Below, one piece after another: positions 33,575 through 42,634 of a DNA stretch of 64,000 nt; positions within the stretch are counted from its first letter, which is position 1, and every line of letters starts with the position of its first letter. The notes beneath the pieces were generated by a model. The model searched no databases and was not told the DNA's origin. It saw only the letters and a program-made list of their open reading frames with translations. The position numbers were made by a program, and so were the translations under genes. The stretch covers positions 62,001 through 126,000 of the forward strand of contig NZ_JAAQWN010000004.1 of NCBI RefSeq assembly GCF_012985465.1, given 5' to 3'. This DNA is from Pseudomonas sp. WS 5079 (GTDB taxonomy: Bacteria > Pseudomonadota > Gammaproteobacteria > Pseudomonadales > Pseudomonadaceae).

Positions 33575-33638
33575 TGTTTTCCCCTTCGCATTCGGGCTTG
33601 TTGTTGTGCCTGAATCATAGTGCACATCTCTATTTAAT

Positions 33639-33663
33639 TAAACACATTTTTTGAATCTGTTCA
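33639..33663. promoter_or_regulatory. dit regulon dyad, amidohydrolase/acyl-CoA dehydrogenase unit
   Basis: TAAACA-N13-TGTTCA, with spacer CATTTTTTGAATC, lies 65 bases before the amidohydrolase start in the gap behind ditQ. It matches the dyads at 35058, 39742, 43461, 46476, 48316 and 55473 in spacing and half-sites, so the whole unit down to 23667 probably belongs to the same regulon. Confidence 0.6.
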
Positions 33664-33687
33664 TATTAAATCGAGTGCGCATCTCCA

Positions 33688-34965
33688 TCAGTCCCACAGC
33701 ACGTGCAAATAGTGCGGACCGCGCAGCTGTGCGCCGACGATCTGCGGCCCGGGTTTGTCAGGGTCGAGACGGATGTTGGGCATCAGGTCGAGGATCGCAT
33801 TCAGTGCGCAGTTGATCTCGGTTTTGGCCACGAATTGACCGATACACATGTGTGGGCCAAAGCCGAAGCCAAACGAAGGTTTGGGCTTGCGGTCGATGTC
33901 GAATTTATCGGCGTTTTCGAATGCATCTTCGTCGCGATTGGCCGAGGTCACGATGCATTGCACCATTGCCCCTTTGGGGATGGCTACACCGCGGATCTCC
34001 AGGTCCTTGGCGGCCTGACGCACCTTGAAGGTGGCCACAGGCTCGAAGCGCACCGCCTCGTCGATGGCCTTGTTTACAAGGCTACGGTCATTACGCACCC
34101 GCTCCAGCACCTCCGGATTTTGCAGCAGCAACGACATCAAGGTACCGAAGGTGCGAGTCGTGGTTTCGCTGGCAGCCGGGAGCAGTGAGCGTACAAAGGT
34201 GGCGATTTCATGATCGTCCAGCGACCGTCCTTGATACTCCGCGTTGATCAGCCGGCTGATCAGGTCATCGCCCGATGCGCCCTCGGCGCGACGCTCGGAC
34301 ACCACCACTTTCACCACATCGTACAGAGCCTGAGCGGCCTGCATGGCCGCGCCGCGGGCCGCGGCGGCTTTTTCCGGATCGACTTGCGGGCCCGCCAGGA
34401 TGGCCAGCGCCCAGGCCGCGTACTGCTCGATCTGCTCGGGACGATCCTCGGGAAAGCCGATCAACGCGTAAATCACCCGGATCGGAAAATACAGGGCAAA
34501 GTCCATCAGATCGGCACCCTTGGCCGGGACCATCGGCTTGAGATACTCCTCGCGAATCACCCGATCGATCTTAGTTTCTTTCCAGCGATTCACCGTCTCG
34601 GGCATGAATACCGGTTGCAGCAGATTACGGATGTTCTTGTGAGCATCCCCGTCCATTGCAGTGAGGATCAAGCCATCGAAAAACGCACCCAGCCCCTCGG
34701 CGATAAAACCGCTGGTAAAGGTGCCGGCGTCACGCATGACCGCCATGACATCGTCGTATTTGAACAGTGTGAAGGTTGGCCGGCTGGCATCCAGGCCGGC
34801 AATCGACGGCACGCCCAGACTTGCCATGAAGTTGCCTTGCAGCACGGGCGAATTGGCGCGCATATCGCGGTAAGTCGCGTGCAGGTCGATATCGCTGGTA
34901 CCGCGATAATTACTGGCTACGTCGGTGAAAGCCTTCGTCAGATCGTTCTGCACCGGTGTGGACAT
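33688..34965 (-). CDS. ditQ: Cytochrome P450, DitQ/CYP226-like
   Basis: The 425-residue haem monooxygenase has an I-helix LLPAASETTTRTFG with the Glu-Thr-Thr proton relay. The ExxR region lies in the K helix (DEAVRFEPVATFKVR), and the haem loop is FGFGPHMCIGQF with the Cys ligand. In P. abietaniphila DitQ takes part in dehydroabietic acid metabolism by hydroxylating the ring system. GGAG before ATG 34965 sets the start. It has its own dyad upstream at 35058. A close paralogue runs off the right edge at 63372. Electrons probably come from the ferredoxin and reductase at 57087-58663. Confidence 0.87.
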   Translation of the reverse strand: MSTPVQNDLTKAFTDVASNYRGTSDIDLHATYRDMRANSPVLQGNFMASLGVPSIAGLDASRPTFTLFKYDDVMAVMRDAGTFTSGFIAEGLGAFFDGLILTAMDGDAHKNIRNLLQPVFMPETVNRWKETKIDRVIREEYLKPMVPAKGADLMDFALYFPIRVIYALIGFPEDRPEQIEQYAAWALAILAGPQVDPEKAAAARGAAMQAAQALYDVVKVVVSERRAEGASGDDLISRLINAEYQGRSLDDHEIATFVRSLLPAASETTTRTFGTLMSLLLQNPEVLERVRNDRSLVNKAIDEAVRFEPVATFKVRQAAKDLEIRGVAIPKGAMVQCIVTSANRDEDAFENADKFDIDRKPKPSFGFGFGPHMCIGQFVAKTEINCALNAILDLMPNIRLDPDKPGPQIVGAQLRGPHYLHVLWD

Positions 34966-35057
34966 GATCGTCTCCGCTATTTTTGTCATTATTTTTTGTC
35001 AGGTAGCTGCTTAAGGCCATACCTTCTGGCTGATAATAGGCCTGACTAGATCGGTAT

Positions 35058-35082
35058 TGGACACTTATTAATAATTCGATCA
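35058..35082. promoter_or_regulatory. dit regulon dyad upstream of ditQ
   Basis: TGGACA-N13-CGATCA, with spacer CTTATTAATAATT. The left half and the CTTAT spacer start match the ditA3 site. The right half is degenerate. It lies 93 bases before the ditQ start. Confidence 0.5.
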
Positions 35083-35104
35083 ACTATTTGTGCTGCGAGA
35101 CGTG

Positions 35105-35608
35105 TCAATAGGCCTGCTGCACCAGTGTCATGCGGCCACCCGCCAACATCAGGGCGCAGTACAGCCCCAGCTCTGCCACCTGGGCGTCAGAGAAAAACTC
35201 CCCGAGTCGCAAGAAATGCGTGTCGTCGATCTCCAGGTAATCGCTGGCAAACAACTCGGCATAACGCAACGCGGCACGTTCGGCTGGCGTGAAGGACTCG
35301 CTGTCCGTCGCCATGCACGCAATATCCTCTTCAGTAACTGAGTCGGACTTGCGCGCCAGTTGGCAGGCCTGGCAAGTGGTGATGCTGGCGATTTTCAGCC
35401 GCACCAACTCGCGTAAACGCTCATCGAGCAGGCTGTCGCTGTGCAGGCTCTCCATCAAACCCAGCCAGGCCAGGGCTACCTTGGGTCGGTGAGCCCAGAC
35501 CTGCACCGGCGTCGTTGAACTGAGCATGCGACTGCGCCGGCCCCGCTCCACCGCGTCTTGCAACGCAGCCGGCATGGCATCCAGTGGGATCAGCGGTAGG
35601 CGCGCCAT
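35105..35608 (-). CDS. Carboxymuconolactone decarboxylase/AhpD-like protein
   Basis: The 167-residue protein has the CMD fold with a redox-type CxxC (ITTCQACQLARKSD) and downstream Glu/Asp, as in AhpD-like members. It follows the thiolase gene by one base and ends the ditL-to-P unit. By position it would be ditP. The reaction is unknown. Such proteins either reduce peroxides through the Cys pair or act on lactones. The start ATG 35608 is preferred to a longer frame that runs into the thiolase gene. Confidence 0.65.
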   Translation of the reverse strand: MARLPLIPLDAMPAALQDAVERGRRSRMLSSTTPVQVWAHRPKVALAWLGLMESLHSDSLLDERLRELVRLKIASITTCQACQLARKSDSVTEEDIACMATDSESFTPAERAALRYAELFASDYLEIDDTHFLRLGEFFSDAQVAELGLYCALMLAGGRMTLVQQAY

Positions 35609-35609
35609 C

Positions 35610-36785
35610 TCAATCGAGCCGTTCGATAATGGTCGCCGTGCCCATGCCGCCGGCGCAGCAAATGGCTTGCAGGCCAAAACGCCCGCCGCGGCGCTCAAGC
35701 TCGTTCAACAAGGTGGTCATCAAGCGTGCACCACTGGCGCCCAATGGATGACCGAGGGCAATAGCGCCACCGTTGACGTTCAACTTGTCGTGCGACACAC
35801 CGGTCTCCTGCATCCAGGCTAGCGGCACCGAGGCAAACGCTTCATTGACCTCGAACAAGTCGATGTCGTTGATGTTCAGCCCGGCCTGGCTCAACACCTT
35901 TTGGGTGGCAGCAATCGGCCCGGTGAGCATTAACGTCGGATCGGACCCGACGGTTGTGAACGCCACAATCCGCGCTCGAGCCCTGAGCCCGAGTTTTTTC
36001 GCGGTTTCGGCACTCATCAACAGCAATGCCGCTGCTCCGTCGGAGATCTGTGACGAGTTGCCAGCGGTGATTCGACCGGTGTCCGGACGAAAACTGGTTT
36101 TTAGCGTCGACAGTTTTTCCCGCGATGTATCACGGCGAATGGTTTCGTCCTCGCGCAACACAGCAACTGGCTCCGTCAGCACTTGCTCTCGTAGCTCCTC
36201 GACCGCAACCGGCACTATTTCATTATCGAAATAACCAGCATCGGACGCCGCGGCAGCACGCTGATGGCTGGCAAAAGCGAAATCATCCAGCGCATCGCGA
36301 CTGAGCGCCCATTTGTCGGCGATACGTTCAGCAGCCTCGCCCTGACTGGTCAGTTCATAGCGTTGCACTGCCATCCAGCCAAACGCTTCGCCGTGAATTT
36401 CACGGTTACTGCCCATGGGCACGCGGCTCATGTTTTCCGCACCACCTGCCACCACGATATCAGCGGATCCAGCCGCGATGGCGCCAACGGCCAAATGCAC
36501 GGCCACTTCGCCCGACCCACATTTACGGTCGATGGTCAGGCCCGGCACGGTGACCGGCCAACCGGCACCGAGCAAGGCTGTACGGGCGATGTTGGCGGAC
36601 TGCTCGCCAATTTGCGTGACATTGCCAAATATCACATCGTCGACCAACGTCGGCGACACATCGACCCGTTCCAGCAACCGGCTGAGCACCAGCGACCCGA
36701 GGTGATCGGCGCGCACGCCGGCCAGGCTGCCGCGGAACTTGCCGATTGGCGTGCGTACCGCATCAACTATGACGATGTCTTTCAT
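35610..36785 (-). CDS. ditO: Acetyl-CoA acyltransferase (thiolase)
   Basis: The 391-residue thiolase has the acylated Cys in DRKCGSGE, NEAFASVP, GHPLGASGAR and the second Cys in CCAGGMGTA. It cleaves the 3-ketoacyl-CoA made by the upstream dehydrogenase. It overlaps that gene by four bases (ATGA). The order TetR, amidohydrolase, FAH, dehydrogenase, thiolase, AhpD, P450 matches the published letters ditK to ditQ, which supports the symbol. Confidence 0.82.
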   Translation of the reverse strand: MKDIVIVDAVRTPIGKFRGSLAGVRADHLGSLVLSRLLERVDVSPTLVDDVIFGNVTQIGEQSANIARTALLGAGWPVTVPGLTIDRKCGSGEVAVHLAVGAIAAGSADIVVAGGAENMSRVPMGSNREIHGEAFGWMAVQRYELTSQGEAAERIADKWALSRDALDDFAFASHQRAAAASDAGYFDNEIVPVAVEELREQVLTEPVAVLREDETIRRDTSREKLSTLKTSFRPDTGRITAGNSSQISDGAAALLLMSAETAKKLGLRARARIVAFTTVGSDPTLMLTGPIAATQKVLSQAGLNINDIDLFEVNEAFASVPLAWMQETGVSHDKLNVNGGAIALGHPLGASGARLMTTLLNELERRGGRFGLQAICCAGGMGTATIIERLD

Positions 36786-37684
36786 AACGCACTCGCCTTG
36801 AGCCCTGAACCTGGTACTTGTTTACCGTCTTCGTAGCGGTAAACCCCCTGCCCTGACTTTCGCCCCAGTCGCCCGGCAGCGACCATTTTGATGATCAGCG
36901 GGCACGGCCTGAATTTCTCACCCAGGGTCTGATGCAGATAACGCAGAACAGACAGCCGCGTATCCCAACCAGTCAGGTCACCCAGCTCCAATGGGCCCAT
37001 CGGATGGTTAAAGCCCAGGCGCAGAGCCGTGTCGATGTCTTCAGCGGTCGCGGTGCCTTCCTGCAGCATCCACATTGCCTCGTTGCCCAACAGCGCAGAC
37101 ATGCGACTGGTGGTCAATCCTGGTGACTCATTGACGATGATCGAGGTTTTGCCAATCTGCTCGCACAAGGTACGCGTGCGCGCCACGACCTCATCACTGG
37201 TAGCCAGCCCCCGCACGAGCTCCACCAGTTTCATTTTGTGCACCGGATTGAAGAAGTGCATGCCGATCACGCGATCTGCACACTCCACTGACGCCGCAAT
37301 TTCGGTCACGCTCAGGGCCGACGTATTGGTCGCTATAATCGCGTCCGGTGCCAGCAGTGGCGCCGCTTGCGCGAGCACCGCCTTCTTCACTGCCAACTGC
37401 TCTGAGACTGTTTCAACCAGCCAATTGGCGCCACTCGCCGCTTCAGTCAAGTCGCTGCAGGTCAGTAGATTGGCCAACGATTGCCGGGCTTTTTCTTCGC
37501 TGACTTTGCCCAGGCGCACGCCATCGGCGAGGATTTTTTCGATGCTCGCCCTGGCGTTTGTCAGGGAGGCGGCATTGGTATCGACCAACAAGGTACTGAA
37601 ACCGGAGCTGGCGAACGCATGCGCAATACCGGTGCCCATCAGACCCGCACCGACGACGACTACTTTTTCTTTATTGGCGTTCAT
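36782..37684 (-). CDS. ditN: 3-hydroxyacyl-CoA dehydrogenase
   Basis: The 300-residue NAD enzyme has the Rossmann start VVVVGAGLMGTGIAHAFA, the catalytic His in MHFFNPVHKMKLVE with Asn in ATNTSAL, and the C-terminal dimer domain GFNHPMGPLELGDL. It oxidises a 3-hydroxyacyl-CoA for the thiolase downstream. The start is ATG 37684; the longer frame to 37867 lies inside the preceding gene. The symbol follows gene order in the dit cluster. Confidence 0.82.
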   Translation of the reverse strand: MNANKEKVVVVGAGLMGTGIAHAFASSGFSTLLVDTNAASLTNARASIEKILADGVRLGKVSEEKARQSLANLLTCSDLTEAASGANWLVETVSEQLAVKKAVLAQAAPLLAPDAIIATNTSALSVTEIAASVECADRVIGMHFFNPVHKMKLVELVRGLATSDEVVARTRTLCEQIGKTSIIVNESPGLTTSRMSALLGNEAMWMLQEGTATAEDIDTALRLGFNHPMGPLELGDLTGWDTRLSVLRYLHQTLGEKFRPCPLIIKMVAAGRLGRKSGQGVYRYEDGKQVPGSGLKASAL

Positions 37685-37697
37685 GTTTGGCTCTCGA

Positions 37698-38549
37698 TTA
37701 GGCGCGGTTCTTTTTACTGACCACATTGCGCAACGTGCCAATGCCTTCGACGCTGGCTTCGACCACATCGCCTTCCTTGAGGAACAGACCGGTGCCCATC
37801 CCCACTCCCGCCGGCGATCCCGTGAACAACACATCGCCACAGGCAAAACTCGAGCGCTGCTGGACAAAGCGGATCAGATGATCAACACCCCAGGTCATTT
37901 CGCCGGTGGAGCCGTCCTGGCGCGTCTCACCATTTACTTTCAAGGTCAGGCGCAGCGTTGGTGACCCTTGCGCAAATTCATCCTTCGTGACGATCCAGGG
38001 ACCAAGTCCAGTAGTCCGATCCTGGCTTTTGGCCGCGAACAGATCCATGCCGATGCCCGCCGGCCCACTACGCTGCAGATCGCGCGCGCTGACGTCATTG
38101 CCGACGGTGTAACCGAGCACGCAGGCAAGCGGGTTTTCCAGGTCAATCTCGTCAGTACCGATGACCGCCACCAATTCAACTTCGTGATCGAGCTCCTCAG
38201 TCAACGGTGGAAAGCGGATCGGGTCATTGGCGCCAATCAGCGCGCCATAAGCCTTGAGAAAGGCGACTGGCTGGGACGGCGCACTCAATCCAAACTCCAC
38301 CAGATGCTTGGCGTAATTAGCGCCAGCCACGACCACCCGGTTGACGGGTTCTATCGGCGGCAACAGGCGCACTTTGGAAAGGGGGAGCGCTGGCCCGGCG
38401 AATCGCAACGAACTGATGCCGCGTCCGGCAGTCACGCCGGGCGCCCAATCTTTGAAATTGCCGGAAATTGGCGTCACCTGGTCCTGGGCCTCATCCACGA
38501 CAGCCCAAAAAACGCCGGTAGCAAAATACTCACATCGTGCCAGCTTCAT
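37698..38549 (-). CDS. Fumarylacetoacetate hydrolase family protein
   Basis: The 283-residue FAH-fold enzyme has VAGANYAKHLVEFG, the metal-binding DHEVELVAVIG, VGNDVSARDLQ and GVGMGTGLFLKEGD. Members hydrolyse or hydrate ring-cleavage products, or decarboxylate them. Its ATG overlaps the amidohydrolase stop (TGATG). By order it would be ditM. It is one of three FAH-fold enzymes in the island (others at 46552 and 52485), each probably handling a different C-C bond. Confidence 0.78.
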   Translation of the reverse strand: MKLARCEYFATGVFWAVVDEAQDQVTPISGNFKDWAPGVTAGRGISSLRFAGPALPLSKVRLLPPIEPVNRVVVAGANYAKHLVEFGLSAPSQPVAFLKAYGALIGANDPIRFPPLTEELDHEVELVAVIGTDEIDLENPLACVLGYTVGNDVSARDLQRSGPAGIGMDLFAAKSQDRTTGLGPWIVTKDEFAQGSPTLRLTLKVNGETRQDGSTGEMTWGVDHLIRFVQQRSSFACGDVLFTGSPAGVGMGTGLFLKEGDVVEASVEGIGTLRNVVSKKNRA

Positions 38550-39613
38550 CAGGCACCTACCTTGCCCAACTTGGCAGGATCGATGTGCAGCAAGCGGCAT
38601 GCGTTTTCATAGCGAATCTTGCGCAAGTCGGCGTCGGACAACTTCAGGCCATGGGTCAGGTCGTGACGCACGGCATCGCTACCGCCGAAGTTGCTGCCGT
38701 ACAGCACATGGTCTGCACCGATGATATCGACCAACGCCTGGCGCATCGGTACTTCATGCAGCTCAACGTCGAAGTAGAAGTTTTTCATGTACTCGAGCAG
38801 CGGCTTTTTGTTGTATTTGACGTCGAGGTTCTCGTTGGTCTTGGCCAGACGACCGAGCTGGTACGGGACATAGCCGCCGCCATGGGTGATGTACACCTTA
38901 AGGTCAGGGAAGCGATCCAGTACGCCGCCGCAAATCAGGTTCCAGAAACAACGGCTTTCGTCGTACTGCATGCCAACGATGGCGGTGGTTTCGTAACGGT
39001 CGTCGTTGGCGTTCTTGCCCCAGGTGACCGACTGGTTGTAGCCGTGAATAAACATCGGCAGATCCAGATCACAGAGGGTTTTCCACACCACGTCGAGTTC
39101 CGGCGAATCGAACTCCAGGCCGCCGAAGTTGGCGCCGCCAGCGACCAGACCTTTAGCGCCCAGTACGGTGCAGGCGTAGCGCAATTCAGCCGCCGCCGCT
39201 TCTGGCGCATTCAAAGGCACGTGAGCCCAGAACATCAAGCGATCAGGAGCTGCGGAGCAGTATTCAGCCAATGTCTCGTTGACGGTACGGGCGAAAGGCA
39301 CGGCGAATTCGGCTTCGGTCCAGTACATGTAGCAGTGGGACGGTACGGACACGACCTGCAGGTTTTGTCCCGCCGCATCCATGCCAGCCAAGCGCACTTT
39401 CGGATCAGCCCAGCGCGCAAAATACTCTTCAAGCTTGGGCCCCTTGCCGGAGCGCACGGCAGCCTTACGCTCTGGCGACCCAAGACCGAGAATCCAGTCA
39501 CCGACACGCAGCTTGATATCGCCATCGGCGTGCTGCTCAAAGAACGGCCCCCAGTGAGGGTGCTGGTTGTAATAGCCAGGGTGCGGTGCGTGGGCGTGAA
39601 GATCGATAAGCAT
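38549..39613 (-). CDS. Amidohydrolase family protein, first gene of the ditL-P unit
   Basis: The 354-residue TIM-barrel metal enzyme has the DLHAHAPHPG metal motif at the N-terminus, FIHGYNQS, YITHGGGYVPYQ and a late DHVLYGSNFGGSD. It resembles ACMSD-type decarboxylases and pyrone hydrolases. It starts at ATG 39613. A perfect-spacing dyad lies 129 bases upstream at 39742. By position it would be ditL. It may act on a carboxylated or lactone product after ring opening. Confidence 0.75.
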   Translation of the reverse strand: MLIDLHAHAPHPGYYNQHPHWGPFFEQHADGDIKLRVGDWILGLGSPERKAAVRSGKGPKLEEYFARWADPKVRLAGMDAAGQNLQVVSVPSHCYMYWTEAEFAVPFARTVNETLAEYCSAAPDRLMFWAHVPLNAPEAAAAELRYACTVLGAKGLVAGGANFGGLEFDSPELDVVWKTLCDLDLPMFIHGYNQSVTWGKNANDDRYETTAIVGMQYDESRCFWNLICGGVLDRFPDLKVYITHGGGYVPYQLGRLAKTNENLDVKYNKKPLLEYMKNFYFDVELHEVPMRQALVDIIGADHVLYGSNFGGSDAVRHDLTHGLKLSDADLRKIRYENACRLLHIDPAKLGKVGA

Positions 39614-39741
39614 GTCTAGGTACCTCGAAGTTGGCACTTTTTGTTGGTTATTTGTGCGGTGCCTTCACGTGGCCTGGATCAAATTGCCGCGAAAAGGGGA
39701 AGCCGACGGCTCACTGCCAAGACCAGAGCTTAAGATTAAAT

Positions 39742-39766
39742 TGAGCAGAAATCAAAATACTGTTCA
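39742..39766. promoter_or_regulatory. dit regulon dyad upstream of the ditL-P unit
   Basis: TGAGCA-N13-TGTTCA, with spacer GAAATCAAAATAC, is one of the best palindromic copies. It lies in the 346-base gap 39614-39959, which otherwise holds a terminator hairpin and no gene. Confidence 0.62.
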
Positions 39767-39906
39767 ATTTATTTTATTTGCGCGCGGAGAGGCCTGACCC
39801 AGAGCCCTCAACTCGCGTCGAAAAATGCTTAGAGGGGTCCAAAACTTCGAGTCTGCCTCGAAAAAGAGTGGAATGCAGGAGGGGAAAAATTAGCGTACGG
39901 AAACGC

Positions 39907-39932
39907 AAAGCCCCCGATAAACGGGGGCTTTT
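39907..39932. terminator. Terminator hairpin after ditK
   Basis: AAAGCCCCC and GGGGGCTTTT form an 8-9-bp stem around GATAAAC. T-rich sequence follows on both strands (TTTTGTTTG on plus, CTTTGCGTTTC on minus). It lies 28 bases past the ditK stop and would end that transcript. Confidence 0.7.
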
Positions 39933-39959
39933 GTTTGCGCGATGGGTAGTTCTTTAAGG

Positions 39960-40691
39960 TCAGCGGCGGGTGCGCGAGGTAGAACCCATGATCAGCGCGC
40001 CCAGGAGTTTTTTCACCCGGACCGGGAACAATCGACGCCCCGCGGCTTCTGGCACGAGGATTTCGCTCAACACGTAACGAATGATCATTTCGCAGATCAG
40101 CTCACGGTCAAGACGCACCCCGAGGCGTTCGTCCCAGTCGTCGAAAACGATGCCCAGGCCATCCTGAAAGCGCACGATCGAATCGTGGAAAATCCGTCGG
40201 AAGAAGCCCAGCGCGTAGTCGGGTGCAACCACCAGAAGACGCCGAGCCCGACTTTGCTCCAGGTAGTTGTCGAGATAGGCAAACAGCGCATTCAAGCGCG
40301 CTTCAGGATCACTGATGTGACCGAGTTCCTGGGACAGCGAGCTGTGAAAGCTTTCGCGCTTGTGGCGTGAAAAGGTGTCCAGCAAGTCCTCTTGCGAAGC
40401 GAAATAGCGATAAAAGGTGCCACGGGAAACGCCCGCTACCTGGCACACATCCAGGATCGAAATACGATCCGCGCCAGACATCAGCACGACTTCCTCAGTG
40501 GCTTTAAGGATGTTGGCAATGGTTTCTTCCGAACGGCGATTCGGCTTGACTTTGGTTCCTGCCACTGAGTTGGCAGCAGCACGTCGCTCGACGGGTTTAG
40601 CCGGGCTCGCCCCTGCTTCAGGTGGCGCATTTTTTTTGGGTTTGCTAGCCGGCGCTGGCGCCTCTGCTTTCTTGGGTGCGGCTTTTGGCAT
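39960..40691 (-). CDS. ditK: TetR-family regulator with long Ala/Pro/Lys extension
   Basis: The 243-residue protein has residues 1-50 rich in Ala, Pro and Lys, unlike most TetR proteins. The helix-turn-helix follows (ISILDVCQVAGVSRGTFYRYF, ending at about 98) and then a helical ligand domain. It is divergent from the CoA ligase gene ditJ and by position is the published ditK. A repressor released by a resin acid or its CoA ester is expected. The extension may come from a start set too early, but no better start with a ribosome site is seen. Confidence 0.78.
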   Translation of the reverse strand: MPKAAPKKAEAPAPASKPKKNAPPEAGASPAKPVERRAAANSVAGTKVKPNRRSEETIANILKATEEVVLMSGADRISILDVCQVAGVSRGTFYRYFASQEDLLDTFSRHKRESFHSSLSQELGHISDPEARLNALFAYLDNYLEQSRARRLLVVAPDYALGFFRRIFHDSIVRFQDGLGIVFDDWDERLGVRLDRELICEMIIRYVLSEILVPEAAGRRLFPVRVKKLLGALIMGSTSRTRR

Positions 40692-40742
40692 GGCGTGACA
40701 GGCTCATGAAGAGTAAAGATTGTGCAACGTTAGCACAGGATC

Positions 40743-40768
40743 TGTGCATAAATAACACTATATGTTCA
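40743..40768. promoter_or_regulatory. Imperfect dit dyad between ditK and ditJ
   Basis: TGTGCA and TGTTCA are 14 bases apart in the 183-base divergent gap. The right half is perfect; the left half and spacing deviate. It is the weakest member of the set. Confidence 0.35.
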
Positions 40769-40874
40769 ACTTATTGCTAAAGACATTTAAGACGTTTGTA
40801 TTTAGAATCAGATTCTCTCTTCAAAATAAAATCAGGCAACCCGACCGCTTACGGATGCCTAAAGGAGAAAACTG

Positions 40875-42506
40875 ATGGGTAGCAGTGGAAATCCAGACAC
40901 CTGGGCAGTGGGAGAACGAGACACTGTCATTGACGCGTTAGATCGCGCGGTAGCAAGGCATCCAGACAAAATATTGCTGGATTTCAGCGGTGAGTTATAC
41001 ACATATGCTCAGGTTGACTCACTTTCCACCAAGATGGCCAACGCACTTGCCACCCTGGGCGTCAAGGCCGGTGAAACCGTGCTGACGATGCTGGATAACA
41101 ATATCGATGCCGTCACCACCTGGCTGGCCATCAACAAGCTCTGCGCCGTGAGTGTGCCGATCAACACCGCGCTCAAGGGCGAGTTCCTCCGCCATCAGAT
41201 CGCCGATACCGGCACCTCGGTGGTAATTTGCGAAGCAGCCTACCTGCCACGCATCACCCCGCTCGCCTCACAACTGCAGGACGTCCACCACATTCTTCAC
41301 CGTGGCACCCTCGAAGCAGTTCCTGATTGCCCGATTCGTATTGCGCCACTGGATGAATGGCGTGGCCATGACGCCACCCCACTCGTCAATAAACCGCAAC
41401 CTTCAGACCTCGCCTGCCTGATTTACACCTCGGGTACAACGGGCCCTTCCAAGGGCTGCATGATCAGCTACAACTTCATGTGCAATCTGGCGCGCCTGCA
41501 ACTACGTGCCGGTCCGGCCAGTGCCGACGACGTCACCATCACGCCGCTGCCGCTGTTTCACATGAATGCGCTGTGTGTATCCATCATTGCCAGCATTCTG
41601 GTGGGCGCGCGCGCCGCCATTCTTGCGCGGTTCTCGGTCTCGAATTTCTGGCCGGAAGTGGAGCGCTCGGGCGCGACCATTGCCTCGATCCTGGGTGGCA
41701 TGGGCGGCCTCCTCGCCCAGGCGCCAGATAACGAAGCGATGTTGCGCTGCGTCGGGCAGATCCATACCGCCCGTGGCAACCCTTATACCGAAGAAACCAA
41801 AAAGATCTGGCGCGAGCGCTTCGGCACCAAGCTGGTAGGCGGCAACGGCTATGGCCTGACCGAAGCCTGCGTTATCACTTCGCTGGCTGCCGGGGAATAC
41901 GCCGCGCCCGGCTCGTCGGGTAAACGTATTGCAGATTTTGACGTTAGGATCGTCGACGACATCGATCAGGAAGTACCGCCCAACTCCCCTGGCGAAATCG
42001 TGGTGCGCCCGCTCCGTCCCGACATCATGTTCCAGGGCTACTGGCGTCGTCCGGAGGATACCCAGAAGCTGATGCGCAACATGTGGTTCCACACCGGCGA
42101 CGTTGGCAAATTCGATGATGATGGCTTCTTCTACTTTGTCGACCGCAAGAAGGACTACATGCGTCGCAGGGGGGAGAACATTTCCAGCTTTGAAATGGAA
42201 GCAGCCTTTGCTTCTCACCCGGCACTGGCCGAAGTGGCGGTGCATGCCGTGCCTTCTGATAAAGGCGAGGATGATGTGAAGGTGACTGCCGTACTGCATG
42301 AAGGCGTGACGCTAGACCCGGAGCAGCTGTTCCATTGGGCCACCGACTCGGTGCCCTACTATGCCTTGCCGCGCTACATCGAGTTTCGCAGCAGCTTGCC
42401 GAAAAACCCGCAGGGTCGGGTGTTGAAGTATCTGCTGCGCGATGAAGGTAAAACCGCCGCCACCTGGGATCTGGAAACCACATCGATCGTGGTGTCCAAA
42501 AAGTAA
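40875..42506 (+). CDS. ditJ: Acyl-CoA synthetase (diterpenoid-CoA ligase candidate)
   Basis: The 543-residue adenylate-forming ligase has the P-loop LIYTSGTTGPSKGCM, the GNGYGLTEACV motif, WFHTGDVGKFDDDGFF and the hinge/Lys region KKDYMRRRGENISS with a late Lys in PKNPQGRVLK. It resembles crotonobetaine/steroid-type CoA ligases. It would activate the C-18 carboxylate of resin acids, or a later acid, for beta-oxidation-type steps. AAAGGAG precedes the ATG. It is divergent from ditK, the likely regulator. Confidence 0.85.
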   Translation: MGSSGNPDTWAVGERDTVIDALDRAVARHPDKILLDFSGELYTYAQVDSLSTKMANALATLGVKAGETVLTMLDNNIDAVTTWLAINKLCAVSVPINTALKGEFLRHQIADTGTSVVICEAAYLPRITPLASQLQDVHHILHRGTLEAVPDCPIRIAPLDEWRGHDATPLVNKPQPSDLACLIYTSGTTGPSKGCMISYNFMCNLARLQLRAGPASADDVTITPLPLFHMNALCVSIIASILVGARAAILARFSVSNFWPEVERSGATIASILGGMGGLLAQAPDNEAMLRCVGQIHTARGNPYTEETKKIWRERFGTKLVGGNGYGLTEACVITSLAAGEYAAPGSSGKRIADFDVRIVDDIDQEVPPNSPGEIVVRPLRPDIMFQGYWRRPEDTQKLMRNMWFHTGDVGKFDDDGFFYFVDRKKDYMRRRGENISSFEMEAAFASHPALAEVAVHAVPSDKGEDDVKVTAVLHEGVTLDPEQLFHWATDSVPYYALPRYIEFRSSLPKNPQGRVLKYLLRDEGKTAATWDLETTSIVVSKK

Positions 42507-42540
42507 CGGTCCTGCCCGGTATGTCTCGTCGATCCAACGT

Positions 42541-42568
42541 CGAAAGCCCGCTTTGAAGCGGGCTTTCG
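42541..42568. terminator. Terminator between ditJ and ditI
   Basis: CGAAAGCCCGC and GCGGGCTTTCG form an 11-bp stem around TTTGAA, 34 bases past the ditJ stop and between convergent genes. It can act in both directions. Confidence 0.75.
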
Positions 42569-42594
42569 CGTCTCTTGGGCCTGGAGCCTTCTTT

Positions 42595-42620
42595 GCAGGA
42601 GCGAGCTTGCTCGCTCCTGC
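42595..42620. repeat. Pseudomonas REP-type palindrome
   Basis: GCAGGAGCGAGC and its complement GCTCGCTCCTGC are separated by TT. The GAGCGAGC...GCTCGCTC core is the common REP class of the P. fluorescens group. It stands between convergent ditJ and ditI. Confidence 0.7.
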
Positions 42621-42634
42621 ATCAACCGGGGTAA

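Noticed and set aside
38537..39619. 360-residue plus-strand frame opposite the 38549-39613 amidohydrolase
   Set aside because: Antisense frame; the minus-strand product has metal motifs and coupled neighbours.
40743..40768. Full member of the dit dyad set
   Set aside because: The spacing is 14 and the left half deviates, so I list it only as an imperfect copy.
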